DNA of 47,442 nt from JANRKG01 sp033763635 (GCA_033763635.1 JANRKG010000480.1:1-47442); one strand, 5' to 3'. Numbered from the stretch's first letter, positions 17,409-26,318 are shown. Translations and numbers: made by a program. Notes: generated by a model not told the origin, from the sequence alone.

Positions 17409-18191
17409 ATGTCAGCAGTGGAACCGTCGTCTGATTTGCTAATAGAAATAGAACGGTTTCAGCGATCGATCGTAGAACTCGAAGAACGGCTCGTAACCCT
17501 CGACGAGCAAAGTGCAGTCCGGGGCATTCACATTTCCCGCAAGGGCAGTCCAGAGGAGATTTTGAGAGCCTGTATGCTTCAGGCCGAACTGCATGCCCAA
17601 CGGGAGGCAGAGGCCGCAGGAGTAGCACGGGCGCTTCAGATCATGCAGGAAGTTTTAGCCCAAAAACAAGCTTTAATCCAGGGGCAAAGTGAGGGAGAAG
17701 CAACCCCATCAACGGTGAAGCGTCTACCCGCAGAACCTATCACTCCGAAAGGGTTTCAACCCTATGGGCAGGTGATTTGGGCTAGCGAGGACGGGCAAGC
17801 CTATGGACCGGAAGATGCCCAATTGAATTTGAGCAATGGAATTCCCCGGTTTTACATCATGCGCCTGAAGCAGAAAGGCCGACAGTTTCATCGCATTACT
17901 CGACATCAGCGCTGTACCCAATGCCTGGGTTCTCTAGAAGGAAAAAGCTGGTGGTTAGCAGTCGCTCCACCTTCCGCCACGCCCCAACCTCCGTTAGAGG
18001 CGATCGTCGCATTTCAAATTCCCGGTAACTGTTTCGTCAACCTTGAAGTAGGCACCTGGCACGCTGGGCCGTACTTTAGTCAGGATTTTGTAGATTTCTA
18101 CAATCTGGAATTGAGTGATACAAACATTACCGACCATGACACCTGTAACTTGCTGGAGCATTACGGGGTCAGGTTTGAAATTTGCCCCTAA
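17409..18191 (+). CDS. Coiled-coil protein with ureidoglycolate lyase (AllA)-like cupin domain
   Basis: A 260-residue protein in two parts. Residues 1-~95 are charged helix with heptad character (LLIEIERFQRSIVELEERLV; LQIMQEVLAQKQAL). Residues ~105-260 resemble AllA: an entry PITPKGFQPYGQVI, the core FHRITRHQRCTQCL, then FVNLEVGTWHAGPYF and VDFYNLELSDTNI. AllA splits ureidoglycolate to glyoxylate and urea in allantoin breakdown and is a ~160-residue stand-alone enzyme elsewhere. The N-terminal extension and the lack of allantoin genes nearby leave the real substrate open. ATG at 17409 with AAAGGAG upstream. The next feature is a MITE-like element. Confidence 0.72.
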   Translation: MSAVEPSSDLLIEIERFQRSIVELEERLVTLDEQSAVRGIHISRKGSPEEILRACMLQAELHAQREAEAAGVARALQIMQEVLAQKQALIQGQSEGEATPSTVKRLPAEPITPKGFQPYGQVIWASEDGQAYGPEDAQLNLSNGIPRFYIMRLKQKGRQFHRITRHQRCTQCLGSLEGKSWWLAVAPPSATPQPPLEAIVAFQIPGNCFVNLEVGTWHAGPYFSQDFVDFYNLELSDTNITDHDTCNLLEHYGVRFEICP

Positions 18192-18205
18192 ACTGTGTTT
18201 CTTTA

Positions 18206-18322
18206 AGCGATTTTTGGAAAAGAGTTGACCGATGGGTTGCCCTTTGGCTGTGCTCAGGGTGCAGGCGCGGATTGAGTGGAAACCAGCAGAAAAATTGTTT
18301 CCTGGAAATTTAGAAATCTCCT
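18206..18322 (+). mobile_element. MITE-like repeat, copy 1 (117 bp)
   Basis: It shares with the other copies the internal blocks GGGTTGCCCTTTGGCT, GCTCAGGG and AAACCAGC, and the right end AATCTCC followed by TTA; the left end (AGCGATTTTTGG after TTTA) is worn. Same orientation as copy 3 at 32126. No reading frame for a transposase. Confidence 0.75.
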
Positions 18323-18329
18323 TAAACGA

Positions 18330-18357
18330 TGAGAGACGCTCCCGGGAACGTCTCTCA
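18330..18357 (-). terminator. Hairpin downstream of the C39-type gene
   Basis: A 14-bp stem with one mismatch (TGAGAGACGCTCCC against GGGAACGTCTCTCA) and no loop to speak of lies 23 bp beyond the minus-strand stop at 18381. Its tail on the minus strand is TCGTTTAAGG, so a weak terminator at best. Confidence 0.6.
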
Positions 18358-18380
18358 GGCAGTAATTGGCTCTGTGAGGG

Positions 18381-19223
18381 TTACAACCCTGTTGGTAGCC
18401 CGGTCGGTTTACCTTTAACGCTGGTGACGATTCGCCCCCATCCGCCTTCACTCCCCTGATCCCAGAAAATTTGCTGCATCACACTGTTCGTGTAAACATC
18501 AAAAGCTCCCCCCACCCCAACATCATAGGAGTCGCTTGCTCCATGACGAGAACCGTAGGGATCATGAACCAGCCAGGCTTTTTGCGCCGGGTCGTACCCT
18601 ACAATGAGGCAAATATGACCACTGCCCTTGTAGGCAAAGCCCACTACCACCGGAATCCCTCTTCTCAGGGAGAGCAACACATCTTTCCCTGAAAGAGTTT
18701 CGGAGAAGTACGATTCAATTCCTAAATCCCTGAGCGCTTTCGTCTGAGCCGTGTGATCTGTTGTGTCACCATATTTTGACACAAAGCGCATGTAGATCGA
18801 CTCTGGCTCTGGAAATCCCTGATCCTTAGCTTTCTCAGTTAATTCCCCACCTAGCAGAAAGTCAGCCAGCATACTGTTGCTGGTGGTGTTGCACTGCCGC
18901 CACCCTGGACCAAAGAGACTTGGATCGTTATTCAATTGAGAACTATATCTGACAGGTAGCTTAATGACCCGATTGGCATCTTCTCCCTCAACTTTAACGT
19001 GAGGGTCATAGACATAAACCTGCTTGAGTTGCGTCTTCCCATCCATCGCCATCACAGGCTCTTCGAGAACGAGATAAAGGTGCTGGTTGCGATCGGGTGC
19101 AACTTCCGTAACTTCAAATTGGGTGCCCTTCGGTAATACAGCCTTTTCTGCATTGGTTAGTTCCGAAGATCCTAAAACCTTTCTCTTGAAAAACGTGTTT
19201 TGTTCAGCGATAGCTTTAGCCAT
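18381..19223 (-). CDS. C39-like cysteine peptidase with N-terminal SSxL domain
   Basis: A 280-residue protein without signal peptide. Residues ~90-260 are a papain-like C39_2 fold: Q110-C111 in WRQCNTTSNSM, H203 in GSGHICLIVGY and D221 in VHDPYGSR form a complete catalytic set. Residues ~10-78 form a separate domain, NTFFKRKVLGSSELTNAEK.. GTQFEV.. HLYLVL.. YVYDPHVKV, whose pattern recurs twice in the muramidase at 27225. Family members cleave peptide bonds; substrate here is unknown, a cell-wall peptide being one possibility. ATG at 19223; hairpin downstream; no partner genes in the same direction nearby. Confidence 0.75.
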   Translation of the reverse strand: MAKAIAEQNTFFKRKVLGSSELTNAEKAVLPKGTQFEVTEVAPDRNQHLYLVLEEPVMAMDGKTQLKQVYVYDPHVKVEGEDANRVIKLPVRYSSQLNNDPSLFGPGWRQCNTTSNSMLADFLLGGELTEKAKDQGFPEPESIYMRFVSKYGDTTDHTAQTKALRDLGIESYFSETLSGKDVLLSLRRGIPVVVGFAYKGSGHICLIVGYDPAQKAWLVHDPYGSRHGASDSYDVGVGGAFDVYTNSVMQQIFWDQGSEGGWGRIVTSVKGKPTGLPTGL

Positions 19224-19405
19224 GATTTAACCTCAAGCAATTGGATAGACAGCCCAAAGGAGTCCATTCACAAAGGTCTCGTTACAGCATTGAGTGGACT
19301 TAATCCCTTGGATTCAGTATTAGGGTGGCATAAAGGATACTGAACCTTGCCATCCCTTTATGAAAGGACACTTCAGTAGAAACTGATTCAATTCCTGTGA
19401 GCCGA

Positions 19406-21187
19406 TTAACTAAACTGTTGAGCGTAATAACGGGCATAGCGATCGCCCTGGCCCAGCAGTTCCGTATGGGTGCCCGATTCAACCACCTGGCCCTTCTCCA
19501 CGACCAGAATGCGATCGGCCTTCCGAACCGTTGCCAAGCGATGCGCGATGATGAACACTGTCTTCTCTTGCATCAACCGTTCCAGAGCTTCCTGCACCAG
19601 GGCTTCCGATTCGGAATCCAGGGCAGAGGTCGCTTCATCCAGAATCAGAATGCGGGGGTTGAGCAACACGGCACGGGCGATCGCAATTCGCTGCCGTTGT
19701 CCCCCTGATAAGTTGACCCCCCGTTCCCCCACCCAGGTTTGATAACCCTCTGGAAATTGGGCGATGAACTGATGGGCGTTGGCAATTTTAGCAGCAGCTT
19801 CAACGGCATTCAGGTCAAATTCCACCTGTCCAAAGGCGATGTTTTGGGCGATCGTGCCCGAAAAGAGAATCGTTTCCTGGGGGACAATCCCAATCTGGCG
19901 ACGCAAACTCGCTAATGTCACTTCCCGAATATCGAGGCCGTCGATCAAAATCTGCCCAGCCTGGGGATCATAAAATCGGGGCAACAAATTCACTAGCGTT
20001 GTTTTTCCCGCACCAGAAGCACCCACCAGCGCAATCATCTCGCCCGGAAAGGCAAGCAAGTTGAGATTTTGCAGCACGGGTTGATTGGACTGGTACGCAA
20101 AGTCAACAGTGCGGTACTCAACTTTGCCCGTCACCGTTGGCAGGACGATCGCCCCTGGCTTTTCCACCACCTCTGGTTGAATTGCCATCAGTTCAAAGAT
20201 GCGATCGACAGAAGCTTCTCCCTGTTTGATTTCGTTGTAGTTAACCGTAATGAAGGAGACGGGATCAATCAGCATGGCAACCGCTGTGACATAGCTGATG
20301 AAGCGGCTACTGTCCAGATTGCTTTGGGAAATTTGCCACGCCCCTAATAGCAAGAGAAAAAGAATCGACAGCGTGTAAAACACACTCACAACTGGAATTT
20401 GAATGGCTTTGAGCCGTTCCGCTCGAAACTTGGCCTTTCGATTCTGCTCTGCTGCCTGACTGAAGCGCCAAATTTCATACTCTTCGGCAGCAAAAGCGCG
20501 AACCAGCCGAATCCCACTAAAAACCTCAGTAATGAGGGAAGACAAATCAGCAATCCGATTCTGGCTGCGGCGAGACATCACGAGGAGCCTTTCTCCAAAC
20601 CAACCAATCAGCAAGGCGATCAGGGGGGCAATGATGGAAGCAGCCACCGTCAACTGCCAGTTCAAGTACAGCATATAGCTGACCACAACAATGAGTTGCA
20701 ACCCCAGGGGAATTAGCTCATTAATAATCCGCCTGAGAACTTCCCCAATTTTGTCGATATCTTCCGTTAACCGATAAGCCAAATCCCCCGTTTGGGCTGT
20801 TTCAAAGTAACTGAGATTGAGGGTTTGCAGATGGCGATATACCTTACGCCGCAGGTCAAAAGTGACAGCGAGTGCTGCACTGGAGAGTAAAACGTCTTGC
20901 CCGTACTGAACAAATCCCCGAATAATAAAGATCAGGGCACAAACCCCAATCAAGCGCAACAACGCCGAAACATTTCCCTGGGCAATGTAGGTAGAGGCTT
21001 CCCCGGCCTTTGCTGCCAGAATGGGCCAGAAGACAGTGTAGGCAATGGTGCAAACAAAGGCTTTTACGATCGTCTGCCAGTGAGGACGAACATAAGGCAG
21101 GAGATGCCAGTAGTTAGAACGCGCTTTCGATGTCAATGTCGTGAGTGTCCCGGAAAAATGAATGCTCCGACCCTGGCCGGAGGACAT
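19406..21187 (-). CDS. ABC exporter, fused membrane and ATPase domains (MsbA-like)
   Basis: A 593-residue half-transporter that must dimerise. Six membrane helices span about residues 40-320 (for instance GLQLIVVVSYMLYL, IIAPLIALLIGWFG, VVSVFYTLSILFLLLLGAW). The ATPase has Walker A GASGAGKT (389-396), Q-loop VPQE (435-438), signature LSGGQRQR (493-500), Walker B ILILDEATSALD (513-524) and the H-loop AHRL. The closest pattern is MsbA/HlyB-type lipid or peptide exporters; substrate undetermined. It lies 33 bp beyond the stop of an LpxB-related gene on the same strand, so a role in lipid or glycolipid export is a reasonable guess. ATG at 21187. Confidence 0.88.
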   Translation of the reverse strand: MSSGQGRSIHFSGTLTTLTSKARSNYWHLLPYVRPHWQTIVKAFVCTIAYTVFWPILAAKAGEASTYIAQGNVSALLRLIGVCALIFIIRGFVQYGQDVLLSSAALAVTFDLRRKVYRHLQTLNLSYFETAQTGDLAYRLTEDIDKIGEVLRRIINELIPLGLQLIVVVSYMLYLNWQLTVAASIIAPLIALLIGWFGERLLVMSRRSQNRIADLSSLITEVFSGIRLVRAFAAEEYEIWRFSQAAEQNRKAKFRAERLKAIQIPVVSVFYTLSILFLLLLGAWQISQSNLDSSRFISYVTAVAMLIDPVSFITVNYNEIKQGEASVDRIFELMAIQPEVVEKPGAIVLPTVTGKVEYRTVDFAYQSNQPVLQNLNLLAFPGEMIALVGASGAGKTTLVNLLPRFYDPQAGQILIDGLDIREVTLASLRRQIGIVPQETILFSGTIAQNIAFGQVEFDLNAVEAAAKIANAHQFIAQFPEGYQTWVGERGVNLSGGQRQRIAIARAVLLNPRILILDEATSALDSESEALVQEALERLMQEKTVFIIAHRLATVRKADRILVVEKGQVVESGTHTELLGQGDRYARYYAQQFS

Positions 21188-21220
21188 AGTAAAACTATTA
21201 TCTGTGACGATGGCTCAGTC

Positions 21221-22429
21221 TTAAGGTTTGGGAAATTGAGAACTCATTTTTTCCAGCCAAGTCTGGATACAGCGAGCGATCGCCTCTGAACCTCCCGCAT
21301 CCCCCACTCGCTCCCGCCCGATTGCCACACACTGAGTTCGATACTCGTGATCCTTCAGCGTTCGAACCACCACTTGGGCCGTTTCCGCCAGAATTGCGGG
21401 TGTCGCCGATCGCGTTCCGATCGTTTGGACCGATGGACCCAACAGACGCATCTGAGCTTCGGCAAAGCGATAGGTAAATTGGGGACCAGAGCCACAAATC
21501 TGAATCACGGGTTTGCCCAACCCTACTGCCTGTTCCACCGCCGTTCCTGCCATGCCGATCGCCAAATCACACTGATGCAGAATATCCGGAAATGCGTCAG
21601 TGTAGCACTGAACAAAAGTTGTTTGTTCCTCGTCTGATTTGCAGAACTGCCCCCCCTGACACTGCCAGCCTTGCTCCTGAGCAATTGACTGGAGGGTTTC
21701 ATCTGTGAATGAAGGCACGAGAGCAGCGCGAAACTGAATGGGCCAGGGAGCGATCCGGGCGATTGTCTGGCAGAGTTGCAATTGCAAAGCAAAATTGTGA
21801 CAGGCTTCTGGTAGGCGGCTTCCGGGCAATAAGGCCACCATCGGGACGTCAGGAATCAGTTGCAAGTCTCGCTGGGTGGTTTGCAAGTTATCCATAATGG
21901 GATAGCCCGCAAAGAGTGCTTTTGTAAATCCCCTTTGCTGCAAGTCTTCAGCCGTAAAGGCATCGCGGGTGAAGACCTGCAAACATCGAGACGATCGCAA
22001 CAACCTCTCTGTCACCAGGGGCAATTTCAGTCGACCTTCGTAATAGCTGGAGGTCGAAACAATAAAAGACACATAGGGTCGTCCAGTCGCATAAGCGAAC
22101 AAAAGGGGCACCTGATCGCCAACGGCTACGATTAAATCACAGTCCCGTCCTTCGGTTCGTACTGCCCTGATCTGTTGCCAGGTTAAGCGCACCAGCCCTG
22201 AAAAAATATCTCGCACCAGTTCCAGAGGATTCATATAGAACATGCCTCCAGAAGGCATCGCCTGAGTGGGGCTAATTAACCGTGCCCCTGAGCGTCGGTA
22301 GGCATTTCCAGCCCCTACCACGGGTAGCGCCAAGAGTTCCAGGGCCGGGGAGACTTGCTGGAGTGCTGACAGAACCAAACTCCCATTCAGATCTTCCCCA
22401 TGCCCATTACTGATAAACAGAACGCGCAC
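21221..22429 (-). CDS. Lipid-A-disaccharide synthase-related glycosyltransferase
   Basis: A 402-residue protein of the LpxB-related group found across cyanobacteria. Visible are the N-terminal LFISNGHGEDLNG, the central LLPGSRLPEA and the C-terminal nucleotide-sugar site GMAGTAVEQAVGLGKPVIQI (about 308-327), a GT-B layout like LpxB. True LpxB joins two acyl-glucosamines in lipid A synthesis; cyanobacteria often lack standard lipid A, so the acceptor is unknown. GTG start at 22429, 5 bp after the dedA stop, so the two are very likely one transcript, with the ABC exporter next. Confidence 0.82.
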   Translation of the reverse strand: MRVLFISNGHGEDLNGSLVLSALQQVSPALELLALPVVGAGNAYRRSGARLISPTQAMPSGGMFYMNPLELVRDIFSGLVRLTWQQIRAVRTEGRDCDLIVAVGDQVPLLFAYATGRPYVSFIVSTSSYYEGRLKLPLVTERLLRSSRCLQVFTRDAFTAEDLQQRGFTKALFAGYPIMDNLQTTQRDLQLIPDVPMVALLPGSRLPEACHNFALQLQLCQTIARIAPWPIQFRAALVPSFTDETLQSIAQEQGWQCQGGQFCKSDEEQTTFVQCYTDAFPDILHQCDLAIGMAGTAVEQAVGLGKPVIQICGSGPQFTYRFAEAQMRLLGPSVQTIGTRSATPAILAETAQVVVRTLKDHEYRTQCVAIGRERVGDAGGSEAIARCIQTWLEKMSSQFPKP

Positions 22430-22434
22430 GATCG

Positions 22435-23064
22435 CTAGGTTCCCTCATTCGATCGCTTCTGAAGATTCCGGAGAACGACCCAGAACACAAATCCCAGCAC
22501 CAGCGCCAGCAGTACAAATTTAGAAACAGGCCCAATGTACTTATCGACCAATTCATAATTGGCCCCTAACTTATATCCAGCAAAGGTAAGGAACGCAACC
22601 CAAATCGTCGTGCCAATCGTGGAATAGATCACGAAGGGGGCGATCGCCATGCCAGTGATCCCGGCAGGAATGGAAATCAGGGTCCGCACACCGGGCACTA
22701 ACCGCCCAAAAAACACCGCTTTGTTGCCATGCTTGCCAAACCAGAGGGTTGCCTTCGTGATGTCGTTGGCGGAAATTCCCAGCCATTTGCCGTAGCGATC
22801 GGCCCAGTTTCTTAACCGTGTTTCGCCCAGAATTAGCCCTGCATAGTACCAGGGAATCGCACCTAACATAGTGCCGATCACTCCTGCCAGCACTGCATAC
22901 AGGAAATTCATATCTCCCCGCGCAACGGTAAACCCTGCCAGGGGCATAATCAACTCCGAAGGGATGGGAGGAAACAGGTTTTCCAGAAACATTAGGAAGC
23001 CAATCCCCAGGTAGCCCATTGAGGTCATGATACCCACGATCCATTCAGCCAGCCGCTCAGACAT
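22435..23064 (-). CDS. DedA family membrane protein
   Basis: A 209-residue protein with several membrane helices. The family motif ENLFPPIPSELIMPLAG (28-44) and the second motif FFGRLVPGVRTLISIPAG with its conserved Arg residues are both present. DedA proteins are linked to flipping of lipid carriers such as undecaprenyl phosphate and to membrane potential homeostasis. ATG at 23064 with GGGAGAA upstream. First gene of the presumed dedA / LpxB-related / ABC-exporter operon, a set consistent with envelope lipid handling. Confidence 0.87.
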   Translation of the reverse strand: MSERLAEWIVGIMTSMGYLGIGFLMFLENLFPPIPSELIMPLAGFTVARGDMNFLYAVLAGVIGTMLGAIPWYYAGLILGETRLRNWADRYGKWLGISANDITKATLWFGKHGNKAVFFGRLVPGVRTLISIPAGITGMAIAPFVIYSTIGTTIWVAFLTFAGYKLGANYELVDKYIGPVSKFVLLALVLGFVFWVVLRNLQKRSNEGT

Positions 23065-23128
23065 CTATTTTCTCCCTAAAGATAAAAATTTATCAAAACG
23101 AAACTCTTTAGTTATGTCTGGATACGCC

Positions 23129-23153
23129 AGGGGCATCGCAACGCGATGCCCCT
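23129..23153. repeat. Perfect 11-bp inverted repeat
   Basis: AGGGGCATCGC and GCGATGCCCCT flank AAC. It lies between ahcY and dedA, just past the ahcY stop. No T tail on either side. It could be a terminator hairpin without U-tract, or a dispersed palindrome. Confidence 0.75.
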
Positions 23154-23173
23154 ACTGCAAAAGATGTGAGAAA

Positions 23174-24463
23174 TTAGGTGCCGGAAGCCCAGGAGTTGAT
23201 GTACTCAATCTGTTCAGCCGTCAGAGCATCAATTTGAATGCCCATCGCCTGAAGTTTCAGCCGCGCAATTTCCCGATCTAAATGGGTCGGAATCGAGTGA
23301 ATGCCCGCTTCCAGCGTGCCCTTGTTCTTCACAAGATATTCGCAAGCCAGCGCCTGGTTTGCAAAGCTCATATCCATCACTGCACTGGGATGACCTTCCG
23401 CAGCCGCCAAGTTGATCAGACGACCTTCCCCAAGAACCACAACAGACTTCCCATTATTCAGGAGATACTCCTGGGTAAAGTTTCGAACTTCTTTAACTTC
23501 CTTCGCTTGTGCCCCTAGAGATTTCAGGTCAATTTCAATATCAAAGTGACCGGAGTTGCAGACCATTGCACCATCTTTCATGACTGCAAAATGCTCTTCT
23601 CGGATCACATGCTTGTTCCCAGTCACGGTTATAAAGATATCGCCCTGGGGAGCCGCCTCGCTCATCGGCATGACTCGGAAGCCATCCATTGCCGCTTCGA
23701 TCGCCTTCACGGGATCGATTTCCGTCACGATCACTTCCGCCCCCAAGCCTCTGGCTCGGTTCGCGGTTCCCTTACCACACCAGCCGTAACCTGCAACCAC
23801 GATCGTTTTGCCAGCCAGCAGAACGTTTGTGGCCCGAATAATCCCATCTAAGGTGGATTGGCCTGTTCCGTAGCGATTATCGAAGAAGTGCTTGGTTTCA
23901 GCATCGTTTACGTTCATGGCAGGGAAGGTCAGAACTCCATCGCGGAACATGGCTCGCAGCCGCACAATCCCGGTGGTGGTTTCTTCGGTCGTCCCAATCA
24001 CTTCAGACAGTTGATTTTGCCGTTCTTGTACCAGGGTGGCTACGACATCGCAGCCGTCGTCAATAATGATGTTAGGGCGATGATCGAGAGCGATTTGCAC
24101 ATGGCGGTGATACATTTCATTGTCTTCACCCTTCTGAGCAAACACGGGAATTCCATAGTCCACGACTAGGCTGGCGGCCACATCATCTTGCGTGGAAAGG
24201 GGGTTGCTGGCAATCAACACCGCATCGGCTCCACCCGCTTTGAGGGCGATCGCCAGGTGAGCCGTTTCAGTCGTAACGTGGCAGCAAGCAGCGAATCGAA
24301 TCCCTGCAAAGGGCTGTTCCTGAGCAAAGCGGTCCCGGATCTGACGCAGGACTGGCATTTCCCGGCCCGCCCATTCGATCCGCTGTTTCCCTTTTGGCGC
24401 AAGGGATAAATCTTTTACCTCATGAGTAATGTCTTGCTTGGGGCGGATGGGGGTTGCAGTCAT
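23174..24463 (-). CDS. ahcY: Adenosylhomocysteinase
   Basis: A 429-residue NAD-dependent enzyme that splits S-adenosylhomocysteine into adenosine and homocysteine, recycling the by-product of methylation. Visible: ACCHVTTETAHLAI with H62, the D136 region IIDDGCDV, E161 in GTTEETTTG, the MNVNDAETKHFFDN active-site stretch (183-196), and the Rossmann loop AGYGWCGKG (224-232). Ends with a shortened C-terminus lacking the KPxxYRY tail found in other bacteria and eukaryotes, as I would expect for the cyanobacterial/archaeal-type enzyme. ATG at 24463, AAGGAAAGAG upstream. I looked for an SAH riboswitch ahead of it and found none. Confidence 0.94.
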   Translation of the reverse strand: MTATPIRPKQDITHEVKDLSLAPKGKQRIEWAGREMPVLRQIRDRFAQEQPFAGIRFAACCHVTTETAHLAIALKAGGADAVLIASNPLSTQDDVAASLVVDYGIPVFAQKGEDNEMYHRHVQIALDHRPNIIIDDGCDVVATLVQERQNQLSEVIGTTEETTTGIVRLRAMFRDGVLTFPAMNVNDAETKHFFDNRYGTGQSTLDGIIRATNVLLAGKTIVVAGYGWCGKGTANRARGLGAEVIVTEIDPVKAIEAAMDGFRVMPMSEAAPQGDIFITVTGNKHVIREEHFAVMKDGAMVCNSGHFDIEIDLKSLGAQAKEVKEVRNFTQEYLLNNGKSVVVLGEGRLINLAAAEGHPSAVMDMSFANQALACEYLVKNKGTLEAGIHSIPTHLDREIARLKLQAMGIQIDALTAEQIEYINSWASGT

Positions 24464-24609
24464 GAATCTCTTTCCTTAAAGATACTGAAGTTAGTCAAAA
24501 CCTCTCAGTCAAAGCATAGCCTATCAAAGGAATGATTTCCCAGGAAGGCAAGAGGGTGTATTTCACTGAGTCTTCACGCTTGATCTACACATTTTCAGTA
24601 CAAAAGCAC

Positions 24610-24615
24610 TATAAT
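24610..24615 (+). promoter_or_regulatory. Putative -10 element
   Basis: A perfect TATAAT stands 96 bp ahead of the small gene at 24711. I find no good -35 at 16-18 bp, so the call is tentative. Confidence 0.35.
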
Positions 24616-24710
24616 TGATTTAAGAAGATTGAAAACGTTCCATCGATGAAAGGTTTCATTCCTTTCTACGGTTATTTGTTCCGATTAACCCTCTCCCCTT
24701 CATCTGTGCC

Positions 24711-24971
24711 ATGACCAAGCACTATATTCTTACCTTAGATCCCTCTGCCAAATACGAATGGGACCGTTGCACCGTCCGCAATCCCATCACGGCCGATCGC
24801 CCTGATTTTGCCCACCTGCTGGCTGAAGCAGTCGGACAGGAATCAGGCTCTTATCTGATTTCTGTTGAAATTCAGGTGCAAGTTCTTGATCAGACCTATA
24901 CAGAAAGCTTCGATCGTTCCGAATTACCTGCCCTGCCTCAATTAGTCGCCCTTAAAGAACTGGCTGCTTAG
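24711..24971 (+). CDS. Hypothetical protein, 86 residues
   Basis: A small soluble acidic protein starting MTKHYILTLDPSAKYEWDRC. It looks like one compact alpha/beta domain; no catalytic motif or membrane segment. Family not recognised. There is no clear ribosome site. Its TAG stop is formed by a TA target and the first G of MITE-like copy 2, which starts here. Two more small hypothetical genes follow on the same strand. Confidence 0.65.
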   Translation: MTKHYILTLDPSAKYEWDRCTVRNPITADRPDFAHLLAEAVGQESGSYLISVEIQVQVLDQTYTESFDRSELPALPQLVALKELAA

Positions 24972-25090
24972 GGGATCTAGAAAACAATTTCCCTGCTGGT
25001 TTCAGCTTCGCGCAACCAGATCTCTGAGCAAAGCTGAAGACGCGCCCTGAGCGAAGTCGAAGGACAACCACTGGTATTTTTGGAATCGCC
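24971..25090 (-). mobile_element. MITE-like repeat, copy 2 (120 bp)
   Basis: It is inverted relative to copies 1 and 3. It keeps the blocks CTGCTGGTTTCAGCTTCG, CGCGCCCTGAGCG and AGTCGAAGG, and worn terminal repeats (GGGGATCT... at the left, ...GGAATCGCC at the right). TA lies immediately left and TTA immediately right. No coding capacity. Confidence 0.75.
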
Positions 25091-25178
25091 TTAATTCTTC
25101 ATCTCAGTCCTTTGATTAAGGCGGGTTACTCAATTTCCCTCAATCCTCTTCTCAAACAAATTTTTCAGGGACAATCCT

Positions 25179-25556
25179 ATGAAACTTGGTTTACATCAGT
25201 ATCCTGCTGCGATCGCCCAGGCTGCTCAAGCGGTGAACGAATTAGAGTACCAAACTTCTGAAGTCCGCCAACACCTGGCCCGGTTAGAGGGCAATGCAGA
25301 GATGGTCGTTGCCTTTGAAGCCAATTTAAAAAATGATAATCAGCGAAAAGCACGGCGCTTTGAAGTTCTTCAGATTAATCCTGAGTACCAACGGGCAATC
25401 GATGCTTTGATGCGGCTGACGACAGAAAAAGCCAATGCCTTGGCCCGTCTGGAGCATTTGAGAAATGAATTTAGCGTTGCCAAGCTGGAAGCTCGGTTGA
25501 CGATCGTTCAAAAGCTGTTGGGGATGGAAGAAAACAGAGAACTGGTTGGGCTGTAA
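25179..25556 (+). CDS. Hypothetical coiled-coil protein, 125 residues
   Basis: ATG at 25179 with AGGGA upstream. Nearly all helix: AQAAQAVNELEYQTSEVRQH, then RLTTEKANALARLEHLRNEF and KLEARLTIVQKLLGM, with heptad-like spacing that suggests a two-helix coiled coil. No signal peptide, no enzyme motif. I recognise no family. It sits between two repeat regions in a run of small plus-strand genes; the shared direction may be chance. Confidence 0.65.
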   Translation: MKLGLHQYPAAIAQAAQAVNELEYQTSEVRQHLARLEGNAEMVVAFEANLKNDNQRKARRFEVLQINPEYQRAIDALMRLTTEKANALARLEHLRNEFSVAKLEARLTIVQKLLGMEENRELVGL

Positions 25557-25607
25557 TGACCCTAGAGACAAGACAATAAAGGATTGACGAATAAAGTACA
25601 AAGTGTT

Positions 25608-25765
25608 AATCACCGGGCTTCGGCTTCGTTCAGCCCTGAACTCGCGGGTTGAGCGAGGTCGAAACTCGATTTCCAGGTGTATTATTTTGCTGCATGTCCC
25701 TAACCTTTGGTTCATGGGTCCAGTAAACCTGGGAATTTCGGCTTCGCTCAACTCACAGGTTTTTG
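25608..25765. repeat. Degenerate inverted repeats related to the MITE-like family
   Basis: CTTCGGCTTCGTTCAGCC and GGTTGAGCGAGGTCGAA (about 25619-25672) form an imperfect inverted repeat, and TTTCGGCTTCGCTCAAC recurs at 25736-25753. These match internal blocks of the MITE-like elements, but clear ends are missing, so this is a decayed or rearranged relative. Confidence 0.5.
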
Positions 25766-25830
25766 TCTAAAAAGTCTTGGGTCATGGCGCAGAACCGTTA
25801 AGGGTAAAATCAGGGTTCAAACTCTGATTC

Positions 25831-26202
25831 ATGCCCCATTTCCATCCCACCATGTCCTCACCAATCACTTTCAATCTGGCAGAAGGTTCCCTTTCTTTTA
25901 GTTTCTCCCCTGAAGCGGCTCGCGATTTACAACGGGCAATTTCTGAGTTGATGGATCGCTTGAAAGCAGTTGCCAGTCGAGGAAACACCCCTCCGGGTAA
26001 AGGCACTCCTCAACCTCCGATGGAGTATCGATATACGGGAGATATCTTTTTAGAACTTTTCTGCAATCCCAATATCTGGCCTACACCTTTTGCGGCTCAG
26101 GTCTTAATTACCCTGCGGGACGATCGCATTCGCCTGACGACTCAAGCGGAGTTAACCCGCATCCAGGAGGATCTCAATCAATATTTGGAGCAGGTTGGAT
26201 AA
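25831..26202 (+). CDS. Hypothetical protein, 123 residues
   Basis: Start at ATG 25831 or ATG 25852; the second begins MSSPITFNLAEGSLSFSFSP and is perhaps the better start. Neither has a ribosome site. A helix DLQRAISELMDRLKAVA is followed by a Pro/Gly linker, then ANIW-like IFLELFCNPNIWPTPFAAQV and a C-terminal helix. Not recognised. A strong terminator hairpin lies 82 bp downstream. Confidence 0.6.
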   Translation: MPHFHPTMSSPITFNLAEGSLSFSFSPEAARDLQRAISELMDRLKAVASRGNTPPGKGTPQPPMEYRYTGDIFLELFCNPNIWPTPFAAQVLITLRDDRIRLTTQAELTRIQEDLNQYLEQVG

Positions 26203-26284
26203 TGATGGATTCCCATTCCCCAAGTTTGCATCTCTTTATCTGACTTAGAATCCATGCACTAGAAATATAAATGTTGAGAACAAA

Positions 26285-26318
26285 CCCCGCAGGAAATTTA
26301 CTCTCCTGCGGGGCTTTT
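26285..26318 (+). terminator. Intrinsic terminator, probably bidirectional
   Basis: CCCCGCAGGA pairs with TCCTGCGGGG around a 9-base loop, followed by CTTTT on the plus strand and by TTTGTT on the minus strand. It lies between the convergent genes ending at 26202 and 26438. Confidence 0.88.

Noticed and set aside
24464..24710. SAH riboswitch ahead of ahcY
   Set aside because: I looked for conserved stems near the ahcY start and saw none.
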